Of a stretch of 64,000 nt of DNA, positions 8,125 through 17,502 are shown piece by piece. The number at the start of each line of letters is the position of its first letter. Position 1 is the first letter of the stretch. Position numbers and translations under genes: made by a program. The notes beneath the pieces are model-generated. The model saw nothing but the letters and a program-made list of their open reading frames with translations, did no database searches and had not been told where the DNA came from. This DNA comes from an uncultured Altererythrobacter sp. (GTDB lineage: Bacteria; Pseudomonadota; Alphaproteobacteria; Sphingomonadales; Sphingomonadaceae). Location: positions 62,001 to 126,000 of the forward strand of contig CAJXJY010000010.1 in the NCBI GenBank assembly GCA_913055875.1, given 5' to 3'.

Positions 8125-11100
8125 TGTGGCGGGTGGACCACATAGCGAGCCACCAGCTCGTCATAGCGTTGCAAATCGTCCTCGATGCGGCGGTTTTCGA
8201 ACACCCACTCGTTCAGGCGGTCGGCATCCTTTCGCAGCTCTTTCAAGTCCGAAAATTCCTCCACGATCTGCCTCGCCCATACATCCAAATCGTTCGGCAA
8301 CAACGTGATGCCATCAGACACTGAATTTCGAAACGTCCGATAGCTTTCAACATCGGAGGCGAGCACGGGCAATCCTAAAGCGCCGTAATCGAGTACTTTC
8401 AAATCGGACTTGAAGCTATTGAACGCGGTGTCCAACAATGGTGCAATGCCTAGCGCGGCGGTTCCTATATTGGCTCGCAGCCAAGGGACAAACAGACTGT
8501 AGGATTTTTTCTCGGCAGGCACTTCGACGACATCCACCCATTCAGGGAGGTCGGTTAGTGTGGTCGCCCCGATCACCGTCAGGCGAAGTAGAGGCATATT
8601 GCGCCTTGCGATTTCGATGGCGTCTATCGCAAAGGCCAAATCCTCATCATGAGTGGGCCCGCCCATATAGAGCAATCGCCGCTCGGAAGGCGCTTTGTCT
8701 TTCCTTTTATCGGCCCACAGCCGAGCCGAAATGCGATTTTCAACGCAATGAACGTTGTCGTTGTAGGATCGCATTTCCTCGGCCAAGGCCGCTGTCGATA
8801 CGATAATCGCGCTCGCGTTGTTCAAAAGCTTTTCGAGATAGGGCGCATAATCCTCGTAATAACCGTTTTCATCCTTGTCCTTGGGCACCTTTATCAGGTG
8901 ATCGTCGAGCTCCAGAAGATAAGGAGTGCCGGTTTCGTCGGCAGTTGCCAGGAACGGTTCTATCATTCTGGCGGGTAGCGCATTGCGCTGGATTATCGCT
9001 GCGGAAATCAGGCCCATCTCCATCTTGGCGATCAGACCGGCAGGCGTGGATCGGACGTACGTCAATGGCCGATCGAGTTGGTTGCGTGTGCGTTCCCAAA
9101 CGCGGATTTCGGTCGATGGATAGGCGTTTCGCAGATCGGCACTGCCCGGGCTCACCACCGCCACTTTGGGCGTCGCTTGTCCGACTTCGATACCGCGATA
9201 AACGTCGAGATAACGAGAAGCCATCTGCCGACATGACTGAGCGGATCCGCGGCGCGCCTGCCACCGAACGACTGCTTTCTCCTTGGCGGCCATACCCTCT
9301 TCGTCGCGGGTGATTTCAGTGAGGCTGCGCAGGATCGCTTCGGGACGCATGTCTTCCAGCACCCATCCGGCTCCGCTATCTTCGACCCGGCTTCGCAAAG
9401 TTGGAAAATCCAAAACCGCCACCGGCAAACCGACGGACCACATTTCAGTCAGTGTGTGGCAATACGTCTCGTCCCATATCGAAAAGACCACTCCGAAATG
9501 CGGGCCGATCGCATGGACTTTGCGGGCGAAATCGGCACGATTATACTGTCCATGCAAGAACAGCCTTGCTGGCAGTTTATCCCCCAGAGCGGCCTTGTGT
9601 ACATTGCCCAAGATATGAAATTCGAAATCGCCAAGCCGATCCAGTTCAAGCAGCGCGAGGATGAGTTCGAGTCCTTTGGCCTTGTCGATATTCCCGGGCA
9701 CCAGAATGCGCGTCGGCCCGATACCATCGATAGCGCGTCGCAAAGTCTCGAAGCGGCGGAAGTTACGGCCATGCGGTATGACGTGAAACTGATCCTCAGG
9801 CAGAGAAGGAAATGCGGCGCTAATTCTTTCGCGTGCGCTATGTGAAGTTGTTATAAAGCTGTCGCAGAATGAAAGCGACTTCTCCATGCGTTTACGCCAA
9901 TGATGGACCCAGTTGTTTTTCAAGGCCGGCACCGAGTTTGGTGGCCACAATTCTACTTTGCAGAGCCCTTCCCCCGCCGTGCAGGTGCCGCCGCAAAATG
10001 TCAGTTTGTCATCGAGCAGTTTCAGGCTTGGGCACAGCGTGTAAAAATCGTGGAACGAGCAAACGACCCGCGCACCAGTGCGCTGGGCTATTTCGGGCAA
10101 GTCCAGACTATGCCAGCCCAGATGCCGTATGTGGACGATATCAAGGTCCAGTTCGTCCAGCCAGCGCGAAACAGTATCATTATATTCGCTAGAGCGATGT
10201 TCTAGAGGCTCGATACGTTCGGAAAGTTTATGCGTATAGAGCAAACGAGTTTCGCCGCTATCGAACGAGGACAATTCGAGGGTTTTCGCATCGCAGTTCA
10301 GCACGAAGCATTCGAACGTGTCTTCCAATGCAAGCATTAGATCGGCATTGGTTTGGGGCGTTCCTCCGGTACGGGTGGCCAATACAAACAACGCGCGCGG
10401 TAGAATTTGGCGACCAGTGATGCAGTCTTCTAGTGCCATTCGCGCTCGGAAGCGGGCGGCAATAATATTTGAATCGGTATGAAATTTACCAATAAGTTTC
10501 TTATATTCGGGATAACGATCGTCGATTATTTTGCGGCCGTGGAATATATTTTCTTTCTTTTCTTCGCCAAAGCTCTTCGAGCGGTCATGAAATACGTAAG
10601 TTGCGTCATCAATCAGGTTTGACCAACCCGCGCGCACGGCGCGCATGCAAAAATCGTTTTCCTCGCCGTAACCTCTCGGGAACGCATCTTCATCAAGCGG
10701 GCCCAACTCGTCTATTGCTGCGCGGCGTATATACATGCAGAAGCCGTTCCCAGTTGGAACGCTCGGATATAGGCGAAGGCTGCGACGTCTGAACGCACAG
10801 GCGAATTTTTCCTCGTCCAATCCCCGCGGGAGCGGATTGTCGTTGCCTATATTTGGGGCTGAGAATGCTCCGGCACGGTCCGACATAGCGGTTACGGTAG
10901 AGACCTTCGGACGCGAGTACGCAGCGGCGTATAGACCTTCCGCCCACCGCGGAGTTACCCGGGCATCGGAATTGAGTATGATGACATCGGCATCGCCGGC
11001 TTCGACGAGCCCCCGGTTCACCGTGCGCGTAAACCCGAGATTCCTATCGTTACGCAGAACCTTGAATCGGACGCCGTCTTCTGTCGCGTCCAATAGTGGT

Positions 11101-11897
11101 GCGATCCCAGGGTCAGTGGAGCAGTCGTCTATCAGGATCGTTTCGATATCGGCCGGCGTATATTGCTTCAGACGTTCGATACAAACACGTAGATCGTCCA
11201 GGGCGTTGAAGATCGGAACAACAACTTTCACGCTGCCGGCCGGCGCGTCTCGCAGGATGGCCGCACGACAGCGTAGATTATCGCTCCCAGCCGATTTTAT
11301 TTCGATGGACTTTTCAAGCCTGGTACCGTCCGGCAACTCCACCTCGACCAGATAGCTACCCGCTTCCATCTTGTGAAACGGGATCGCAAGCTCGAAGCCG
11401 CCGGCGCCCTTGCTCTTGCCATGTTTGGCGAGATCGGGCCGAGCCACATCATTTGAGATGGTCGCGTAGAATGTTCCGTTGATGAACACCTGCAGCGGGC
11501 CGATGAAATCGGGCTTCGTCTGGTCAACGGCCCAACCGGCGACGCCGCGCTCTGTCAGACGTTCAAACGAACCGACAAACGCCCGCTCCGACTCGAACGC
11601 ATCCCGGTTTTCCGCGATGCCATGAATAGCATAATGGAGTAACGGATTTACACCCGATTCCGCGACATCGGGATAAGCCTCGAGGTATCCTTGCGTGGAA
11701 AATTTTGCCGAGGGGTTTAATCCTTCGAGCCATCCAGTCGTTAGATAATGCTTCAGGCTGTCATGTATGGACAGGTCAGCCCTATCGCTTACGTCCCGAT
11801 AATATTCGACATCGAAAAAAGCCGCGCATTTTTCGAGCTGCTCCTCGCTAAACTGCTCGGGCTTCGTCTTGTTGTTCTTTAAAAATTTTAGTCTCAC
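8121..11897 (-). CDS. three-module glycosyltransferase (GT2 + GT4 + GT4-like), 1258 aa
   Basis: Very large cytoplasmic glycosyltransferase. Order of parts: an N-terminal segment of YYRDVSD / AYPDVAESGVNPLLHYAIHG-type repeats (about 25-95); a beta-sandwich-like segment with GVAGWAVDQ and the VARPDLAKHG block (about 115-210); a GT2 domain (about 220-470, VVVPIFNALDD, ILNSDAR, GYGEENDF); a GT4 domain (about 510-890, HIRHLGWHS, VPGNIDKAKG, SIWDETYCHTLTEMWSVG with the E-x7-E-like pattern); and a third GT-B-type module (about 930-1258, ELDDHLIKVP, APLLDTAFNSFKSDLKVLDY). Fused enzymes of this sort usually add successive sugars of one repeat unit, which is inference here. It is coupled to the methyltransferase by an ATGA overlap. 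Confidence 0.88.
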   Translation of the reverse strand: MRLKFLKNNKTKPEQFSEEQLEKCAAFFDVEYYRDVSDRADLSIHDSLKHYLTTGWLEGLNPSAKFSTQGYLEAYPDVAESGVNPLLHYAIHGIAENRDAFESERAFVGSFERLTERGVAGWAVDQTKPDFIGPLQVFINGTFYATISNDVARPDLAKHGKSKGAGGFELAIPFHKMEAGSYLVEVELPDGTRLEKSIEIKSAGSDNLRCRAAILRDAPAGSVKVVVPIFNALDDLRVCIERLKQYTPADIETILIDDCSTDPGIAPLLDATEDGVRFKVLRNDRNLGFTRTVNRGLVEAGDADVIILNSDARVTPRWAEGLYAAAYSRPKVSTVTAMSDRAGAFSAPNIGNDNPLPRGLDEEKFACAFRRRSLRLYPSVPTGNGFCMYIRRAAIDELGPLDEDAFPRGYGEENDFCMRAVRAGWSNLIDDATYVFHDRSKSFGEEKKENIFHGRKIIDDRYPEYKKLIGKFHTDSNIIAARFRARMALEDCITGRQILPRALFVLATRTGGTPQTNADLMLALEDTFECFVLNCDAKTLELSSFDSGETRLLYTHKLSERIEPLEHRSSEYNDTVSRWLDELDLDIVHIRHLGWHSLDLPEIAQRTGARVVCSFHDFYTLCPSLKLLDDKLTFCGGTCTAGEGLCKVELWPPNSVPALKNNWVHHWRKRMEKSLSFCDSFITTSHSARERISAAFPSLPEDQFHVIPHGRNFRRFETLRRAIDGIGPTRILVPGNIDKAKGLELILALLELDRLGDFEFHILGNVHKAALGDKLPARLFLHGQYNRADFARKVHAIGPHFGVVFSIWDETYCHTLTEMWSVGLPVAVLDFPTLRSRVEDSGAGWVLEDMRPEAILRSLTEITRDEEGMAAKEKAVVRWQARRGSAQSCRQMASRYLDVYRGIEVGQATPKVAVVSPGSADLRNAYPSTEIRVWERTRNQLDRPLTYVRSTPAGLIAKMEMGLISAAIIQRNALPARMIEPFLATADETGTPYLLELDDHLIKVPKDKDENGYYEDYAPYLEKLLNNASAIIVSTAALAEEMRSYNDNVHCVENRISARLWADKRKDKAPSERRLLYMGGPTHDEDLAFAIDAIEIARRNMPLLRLTVIGATTLTDLPEWVDVVEVPAEKKSYSLFVPWLRANIGTAALGIAPLLDTAFNSFKSDLKVLDYGALGLPVLASDVESYRTFRNSVSDGITLLPNDLDVWARQIVEEFSDLKELRKDADRLNEWVFENRRIEDDLQRYDELVARYVVHPPQ

Positions 11898-11974
11898 GAT
11901 AATCCCACTGAGTATGGTTTTTGACGTGTCAGGACGAAAAATTTCGTCACGGGTTTTACCTTCTTGGCCGATAT

Positions 11975-12064
11975 CTACAGCTGCTCGTAGAGCGAAACTG
12001 CTTCTTCGATGTCATCGTATAGTTCTGCCATACCCGGCGTCTTGGATCCTACGTGGCGAAAACC
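11975..12064 (-). pseudogene. remnant of a second KpsT C-terminus
   Basis: Between two glycosyltransferase genes the minus strand reads MAELYDDIEEAVSLYEQL then TAG (12031 down to 11975), open upstream to 12064. Compared with the end of the intact KpsT (GRATTYEDVSEAVAVYKKL-stop) it shares Gly, Ala, Tyr, Asp, Glu-Ala-Val, Tyr and the final Leu before the stop at the same spacing. No Walker or signature motifs remain. I read it as the last piece of a deleted kpsT-like gene. It could instead be a chance 18-codon ORF. Confidence 0.5.
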
Positions 12065-13878
12065 TCACTGCCCCGGTCCAATCGGAGGTGATGCCACGGG
12101 TCGATGCACTTAGTTGTTTGCCAGCGCGTTTGGAAGGCCTCAAGCTCGCGCATATACCGCTCCAGATGTTCCGGCGCGAAATCCAGGCCCCTCGATTTGC
12201 TTTCGTGGTGGATGAGCGTGGCTTCGGGCGTGTAGATATTGCGCAGACCCATCGCTCCAAGCTTCAGGCAGAGGTCGACATCATTATAGGCGACCGCCAA
12301 AAAATCTTCGTCCAGCCCGTCGACAGCATCGAAATGCTGTTTCGCAACAACGAGACATGCCGCAGTCACCGCGCTTGCTCCGCGCGCTATATGCGCCTGC
12401 GCAAAGTATCCCGCCTGGTCCTCCGGCAGCCCCCGGTGCGCGTGGCCTGCGGCATTGCCAATGCCAATCGCCACGCCCGCATGCTGTATCGTGCGATCCG
12501 GATAGAGTAGCCGCGCTCCGACCGCTCCGACGCCGGGCTGAACCGCTTCGCGCATCATCGCCATCAGCCAATGGGATTCGAGCACCTCGATGTCGTTGTT
12601 CAGAAGGCAGATATAAGCGCCTGACGAATGGCGAACCGCGAAGTTGTTGATGGCGGAATAATTGAAGGGATAGGGCCAGCGTACAACCTTGACCCTCGGA
12701 TCGGCTGCAACCGCGTCCATATAACGGAGCGTTTCCGCCTCGATACTGTCGTTGTCGGCGATGACGAGTTCGAGGTTTGCATAGTCTGTTTCGTGCAGGA
12801 CACCCTCAACACAAGTGCGCAGCAGTTCAACGCGGTCGCGCGTCGCAACGATCACGCTGACCTTGGGAAGCGGATGCGGCATCTCGTACTGCAGGGATAC
12901 GGTTCCGAATGGCCCGGCTTCGACAGTTTCGACTCCTTCCTTCATCGTACGCGTGACAGCCGCAAGCGTCTCGGTGCCATTGTTGCGCCACACCTGCGGT
13001 CGGGTTTGCGCTGTTACGCGGCTGACGTGGTGAGCGCCGTTTTCCAGGCCAAGCCTCAAGGTCAGTTCGAACAGGTTTTGCGGCCGCTCGCTCTTATCCA
13101 GCTGCAGCAACCGTGCGGCAGGTTCTACCGCCAGCGCACACGCCGCACTGACGTAATCCTGAGAAAGGATCATCCGGGAATCCCACTCAGACTTGAGCCA
13201 CATTCGCGGCCGAGCCCACAGCGGGCCAGGTGCGATCTCATCTCCGTAGATCACCGCCGCGCGCCTCGCTTCTGCATGTCTCAGCAAATGCGCTGAGTAA
13301 CTTGTCAAGGCGTGCTGTGCGGGGCGCGTTTCCGGTTCCAAGGGAACCAGCCACTGCGCTCCATATTTTTGCCCTTCTTCCAGGCAAGCGTTGAGCGCGT
13401 CCAGCCGCGAATCGAAAACACCGGCTAACTGCGTGAGCGCATCATGCGCGAGAATCTCCAGTGAACAACCTCGTTCCCGCGTTACGAACACGCCGGCACA
13501 TTCGTCAGCCTGCCCGAGTATCGAACGAATTGTATCGTCGACGTGTCGCTTTGCATGAATGGGACCGATGTGAAGATGTACGGCGATCCGTGGAATTCGC
13601 ACGTCCTCGCGCGCAGACCTGACCAACGCGGCATCTTTCCTTGCAGCTGCAGCATTCCAGCGCGAGTCAGCGAAAGGGAGCGCGTCGATCGCGCGCTCGA
13701 GCTGAGTTCTTGCCCGCTTCCGCTTACCGAGAATTCGCCAACCAAGGATTTTTGCCAGGCGGAGAGGCTGCACCAACGCCATCAAAGCCAGAATCTTAGG
13801 GCTGTGATCTGATATACGCCTCTCCGAAACCTCAGTTTCGGTCGAAACATCGCTCACAAAATTCGAACCGTGGTGCAA
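12049..13878 (-). CDS. GT2-family glycosyltransferase
   Basis: 609 residues. The C-terminal GT2 domain begins near residue 339 (KVSVIVATRDRVELL), has LNNDIEV near 424, and then LLYPDRTIQHAG and YNDVDLCLKL. These blocks align over their whole length with the plus-strand GT2 at 656-2287 (for example both have SAVTAAC, DVDLCL and LIHHES-SRG), so the genes are paralogues. The N-terminal 330 residues are a divergent GT-like region without clear catalytic motifs. It is transcribed away from wza, with a 69-nt divergent control region between them. Likely adds a backbone or branch sugar of the capsule. Confidence 0.88.
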   Translation of the reverse strand: MHHGSNFVSDVSTETEVSERRISDHSPKILALMALVQPLRLAKILGWRILGKRKRARTQLERAIDALPFADSRWNAAAARKDAALVRSAREDVRIPRIAVHLHIGPIHAKRHVDDTIRSILGQADECAGVFVTRERGCSLEILAHDALTQLAGVFDSRLDALNACLEEGQKYGAQWLVPLEPETRPAQHALTSYSAHLLRHAEARRAAVIYGDEIAPGPLWARPRMWLKSEWDSRMILSQDYVSAACALAVEPAARLLQLDKSERPQNLFELTLRLGLENGAHHVSRVTAQTRPQVWRNNGTETLAAVTRTMKEGVETVEAGPFGTVSLQYEMPHPLPKVSVIVATRDRVELLRTCVEGVLHETDYANLELVIADNDSIEAETLRYMDAVAADPRVKVVRWPYPFNYSAINNFAVRHSSGAYICLLNNDIEVLESHWLMAMMREAVQPGVGAVGARLLYPDRTIQHAGVAIGIGNAAGHAHRGLPEDQAGYFAQAHIARGASAVTAACLVVAKQHFDAVDGLDEDFLAVAYNDVDLCLKLGAMGLRNIYTPEATLIHHESKSRGLDFAPEHLERYMRELEAFQTRWQTTKCIDPWHHLRLDRGSEVFAT

Positions 13879-13947
13879 TGGGCTAGGCCTGAACCTGCTT
13901 TACCGTTAGACGGAGCGCTTCATACGCAAATCTAGCAAGAATTCACG

Positions 13948-15102
13948 ATGAATCTGAAAACACCATTCGCGACACTAACGCTTCTCATTCTGGGCGCGTG
14001 TTCGAGTTTCCCGTCGAGCGGCCCAACCGGAAGTCAAATCGAGGCATCGGTGAGCGACGCAGAGTTTGCTGGTCTCGATATCGAAATCGTGACGGTCGAT
14101 TCCCTGGCTGCGGTGCCGTCGGCTGTTGCTCCGATCGAATGGCAATTGCCCGAGCTCGTTGCTCGTCCGACCGACCTTATCGGGCCGGGTGATGTCCTCT
14201 CGATCACGATTTTCGAGGCTGGCGTGTCGCTGTTCAGCGGCGATACGGTAACGCCTTCGGCCACGGGAGGTATCGGGTTCGATCCCTCGGTCAAGGCACA
14301 GACGCTTCCTCCGCGCCGGGTCGATGATTTTGGCTATATCGACATCCCTTATGTCGGCCGTTTATCGGTACAGGGGGGCACCGTGGTCGAGGTCGAGGAA
14401 CAGATCCGCCGTGCGCTGTCGAACTTTTCGCAGGACCCGCAGGTGCTCATCAACCGCACGCAGGTGATCGAGAACTCGGTAATAGTCGGGGGCGAGATTG
14501 CCCGCCCGGGGCGTCTTGTTCTCGATACAAATCGCGAGAGCCTTAGCGACATCGTGGCGCTTGCCGGTGGCTATCGGGGTGAAGCGCACGAACTGGTGCT
14601 ACAGGTCGAGCGCGGCGAGAGCGTGGCACAATTGCGTTTGGGCGACGTTATGTCGGGTCCCTACCGAAACCTCCGCGCCTTTCCGGGAGACCGGCTTACG
14701 ATTCTCGATGAACCGCTAATGTTCTCGGTCCTTGGCGCAACCGGTCGAGTCCAGCAGATGCCTTTTCAGCGTGAGCGGATGACGGTGATTGAGGCGATCG
14801 CACTGGCTGGCGGACCAAGCGACGCGACAGGCGATCCGGGAGCGGTATTCCTGTTCCGCTATGCAGGGCCGGATGGAACCGAGCCGACGGTCTACCACTT
14901 CAACTTGCTTGAGGCACCGACGTATTTCCTCGCGCAGCAATTCGCGATGCGTGACGACGACGTGCTGTATTTCGGCAATGCGGCCTCGAACCAGCCGCGC
15001 AAGCTCATCCAGGCCATTGGGCAACTCTTCGGTCCGATCGTTACTGCAACGACGCTGGCGAACAGCTTCGACAATGGTGATGGCAATAATACCGAAAACT
15101 AA
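13948..15102 (+). CDS. outer-membrane polysaccharide export lipoprotein, Wza/KpsD type
   Basis: 384-residue precursor with a lipobox LGAC (Cys18 after cleavage of a short signal peptide), then a Poly_export domain (about 70-165, GPGDVLSITIFEAG and GYIDIPYVGRL) and two SLBB-like segments (about 170-245, VIVGGEIARPGRL; and 255-345, VLGATGRVQQMPF). These proteins form the octameric outer-membrane channel for polysaccharide export. With KpsE, KpsM and KpsT it completes an envelope-spanning export path. It is shorter than E. coli KpsD (about 560) and closer in size to Wza (379). The symbol is left blank because both names are used for this family. Confidence 0.92.
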   Translation: MNLKTPFATLTLLILGACSSFPSSGPTGSQIEASVSDAEFAGLDIEIVTVDSLAAVPSAVAPIEWQLPELVARPTDLIGPGDVLSITIFEAGVSLFSGDTVTPSATGGIGFDPSVKAQTLPPRRVDDFGYIDIPYVGRLSVQGGTVVEVEEQIRRALSNFSQDPQVLINRTQVIENSVIVGGEIARPGRLVLDTNRESLSDIVALAGGYRGEAHELVLQVERGESVAQLRLGDVMSGPYRNLRAFPGDRLTILDEPLMFSVLGATGRVQQMPFQRERMTVIEAIALAGGPSDATGDPGAVFLFRYAGPDGTEPTVYHFNLLEAPTYFLAQQFAMRDDDVLYFGNAASNQPRKLIQAIGQLFGPIVTATTLANSFDNGDGNNTEN

Positions 15103-15116
15103 TATAGGCTGTTGAG

Positions 15117-15425
15117 GTGGCTCTCGGGCTGATTGAGCACGCAGCTATAGCGTTTGCCGTACAGATTGCGGTTGGCCTATCGATCCGCAACTGGTGGGCG
15201 GGCGGCCTTGGTGCCTGCTGCTATTTTGTCGGACGCGAACTCGCTCAAGCCGAATATCGGTGGATTGAACAATATGGAGAAGGCTTGCGCGCAAACGCCC
15301 CGTGGTGGGCGGCGTTTGATAGCCGCGTGTGGACCACTGCCGATCAATATGCTGACATTTTCGGCCCGTTACTCGCATGCAGCATCTTCGCCCTATGGGT
15401 GCATGGTCGCGTTGCCCGACGTTAA
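15117..15425 (+). CDS. small hypothetical membrane protein
   Basis: 102 residues starting at GTG 15117, 14 nt after the export lipoprotein gene. It has hydrophobic stretches at about 7-22, 28-37 and 83-95 and several Trp residues. I do not recognise a family. Its last four bases overlap the convergent PhyH gene. The position suggests an accessory to the exporter or an unrelated small inner-membrane protein. Confidence 0.6.
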   Translation: MALGLIEHAAIAFAVQIAVGLSIRNWWAGGLGACCYFVGRELAQAEYRWIEQYGEGLRANAPWWAAFDSRVWTTADQYADIFGPLLACSIFALWVHGRVARR

Positions 15426-16453
15426 TCGTCCACCGGCCGCCGCGTCCCGACCGGGTTCCAAGGCTGTCCGATCTGCTTTTCGAGGCGGTCGCGCAATTTC
15501 CAAAGCCAACCGATTCGCCGTTCGGCGATGCCGGGCAGGCTGAGAAGATCGCCGCCAAGCCAGGGCAGGAACGGATTGCGCCGAGAATAGGACCATATCT
15601 CTACTCGCTCGCCCGATCGGCTTGCATGGCCGCGCGCGTGAAACCCGCCCGTGTCAGCAACCACCAGGGTGTTCTCCGGCACCTCAAGTTTTATCGGTTC
15701 GCCCAACTTCATTTGCGCCAGCATCGCCGAATTGACCCTTGGCGAGCCACGTGCGGAGAGACGATCGATCGAATTGGGATCGGAAAGGCTGCGCTCATGC
15801 TCCCAATCGAGCCGTTCTTGCGTGAAGCGATGCGAGCCCGGCACGTATACGAAAGGACCGTTTTCTTCCTCGACCGGGCGCAGGAACAACCAGGCCTTCA
15901 TCGAAGAGTGGAAACTGTCCGCATGTACGGTCTCCTGCGGGTCGGGATTGCTGCCTCCGCACTTGCTCACGATCGTCTGGATGTAGTGCAGCGGCGTGGT
16001 GCGAAAGCTCGCGACATAGTGGAAAAGAGCATTGATGTCCTTGCGCGCAAGGAACCGCGCCAGCTCGGGCACAGCGGCGAGCATTGCCGGATCGATGGCA
16101 ATGCGGCGCGTGATTGCATCGCCCTGTCGCATCTCGCGGGCAGGCCAGCTGGAGTTCAGGATTGCGTCACGCAAGGCTGAAAAGTCCTCCGCCGGGATCG
16201 CATTCTCGATTTTGACGAAGCCATCACGGTCGAAAGCGTCACGCCATTCAAGCGGAACATGACGCGCGAGCCTCCTGCGTCGCCAGCGGCAAAGGCTGTC
16301 CGCAATCCGGACCCGCGTACGGTGTAGCCCCCGCCGATTCAGACGCTGCGACCCGATTAGCGGGTGGTCGAGGAAGCTCTTGGCGCCGGTCGCAAGCTGA
16401 GCCGTCCAGACCGGTGCCATCAGGATAGACTTCAGTGTGCCGGTCACGCTCAT
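15422..16453 (-). CDS. phytanoyl-CoA dioxygenase (PhyH) family protein
   Basis: 343 residues with the Fe(II)/2-oxoglutarate dioxygenase pattern: VHADSFHS (His near 177, Asp near 179), [15 protein letters not shown], and a distal His in GGFHARGHA near 271, followed by a 2-oxoglutarate-binding Arg candidate in [11 protein letters not shown]. It ends with a 4-nt tail overlap against the small membrane gene and its ATG overlaps the kdsA stop (16450-16453), so it is translated with kdsA. Coupling to kdsA, the first committed KDO enzyme, makes a role on KDO or the lipid-linker region attractive, but the substrate is unknown. It is clearly diverged from the PhyH gene at 5936. Confidence 0.86.
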   Translation of the reverse strand: MSVTGTLKSILMAPVWTAQLATGAKSFLDHPLIGSQRLNRRGLHRTRVRIADSLCRWRRRRLARHVPLEWRDAFDRDGFVKIENAIPAEDFSALRDAILNSSWPAREMRQGDAITRRIAIDPAMLAAVPELARFLARKDINALFHYVASFRTTPLHYIQTIVSKCGGSNPDPQETVHADSFHSSMKAWLFLRPVEEENGPFVYVPGSHRFTQERLDWEHERSLSDPNSIDRLSARGSPRVNSAMLAQMKLGEPIKLEVPENTLVVADTGGFHARGHASRSGERVEIWSYSRRNPFLPWLGGDLLSLPGIAERRIGWLWKLRDRLEKQIGQPWNPVGTRRPVDD

Positions 16454-17319
16454 GCCGCCTCTATGTCACTCCCGTCGCGTTCCGCCGCACACGCCGATTT
16501 CGTGACTGCGTCGATCTGCTGAAGCTGACGGATCAACCCTTCGAAGTGATCGAGCGGCAGCGCGTTGGGACCATCCGAGAGCGCGTTGGCGGGGTCAGGA
16601 TGCGTTTCCATGAACATCCCGGATACTCCGGCGGCAACGGCGGCACGCGCCAGTAAAGGGACATACTCGCTCTGACCGCCCGATTTCGATCCGAGTCCAC
16701 CGGGCTGCTGGACCGAATGAGTTGCATCGAAGACAACCGGACATCCAGTTTCCGCCATGATCGAGAGACCACGCATATCCGAAACCAGCATATTGTAGCC
16801 GAAGGAGGTGCCGCGTTCGCACAGAAGAAAGTTGTCACCGTTATGTCCCGCAGCTTCCGCTGCCGAACGCGCCTTGTCGACGACATTCTGCATGTCGGCG
16901 GGCGCCATGAATTGCGCCTTTTTGATGTTCACCGGTTTGCCGGTTGCCGCGACTGAGCAGATGAAGTCGGTTTGGCGTGCGAGAAATGCTGGCGTCTGGA
17001 GCACGTCGACGACCTGCGCCACTGGCGCTGCCTGTGCCGGTTCGTGCACGTCAGTCAGCACGGGAAGGCCGGTCTCGGCGCGAATCTTTTCAAGGATGCG
17101 CAGCCCCTCTTCCAAACCCGGCCCACGAAACGATGTGCCTGACGTTCGATTGGCCTTGTCAAAAGAACTCTTGAAAATCAGAAGGAGGCCAAGCCTTTCG
17201 GCGATTTCTGCCAGTGTTTGCGCGACACCAAGCGCGTGAGCCTCGCTTTCAATCACGCAAGGCCCTGCGATCACGAAAAGCGCGCTTTGGGCATCGATGG
17301 GGCGGGAGCACAGAATCAT
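16450..17319 (-). CDS. kdsA: 3-deoxy-8-phosphooctulonate synthase
   Basis: Condenses arabinose-5-phosphate with phosphoenolpyruvate to KDO-8-phosphate. Clear family blocks: [66 protein letters not shown], and [13 protein letters not shown] chose ATG 17319 (289 residues), close to the usual 280-284 and beginning just before the conserved core; the frame is open 27 codons further to 17400 but that extension has no family resemblance. It is divergent from kpsF, with about 180 nt of shared control region, and coupled to the PhyH gene. In this window it belongs to a capsule-specific KDO set. Confidence 0.96.
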   Translation of the reverse strand: MILCSRPIDAQSALFVIAGPCVIESEAHALGVAQTLAEIAERLGLLLIFKSSFDKANRTSGTSFRGPGLEEGLRILEKIRAETGLPVLTDVHEPAQAAPVAQVVDVLQTPAFLARQTDFICSVAATGKPVNIKKAQFMAPADMQNVVDKARSAAEAAGHNGDNFLLCERGTSFGYNMLVSDMRGLSIMAETGCPVVFDATHSVQQPGGLGSKSGGQSEYVPLLARAAVAAGVSGMFMETHPDPANALSDGPNALPLDHFEGLIRQLQQIDAVTKSACAAERDGSDIEAA

Positions 17320-17502
17320 GGCGGACGGTCCGATTAAAGCATTGAAATAATTTATGTCAGAGGCGGGCTTGGGCGCAACAATGCCCGCTATTTGCCCCAT
17401 TTTGCTGTTAGCAGGCCTCTACCGACTTGACATACTGGGCTGCATAGGTCGATCAAGTGCCTTCCCTGGTCGCAACTATATCCGGTCGTTCCCGTTTCTC
17501 CA

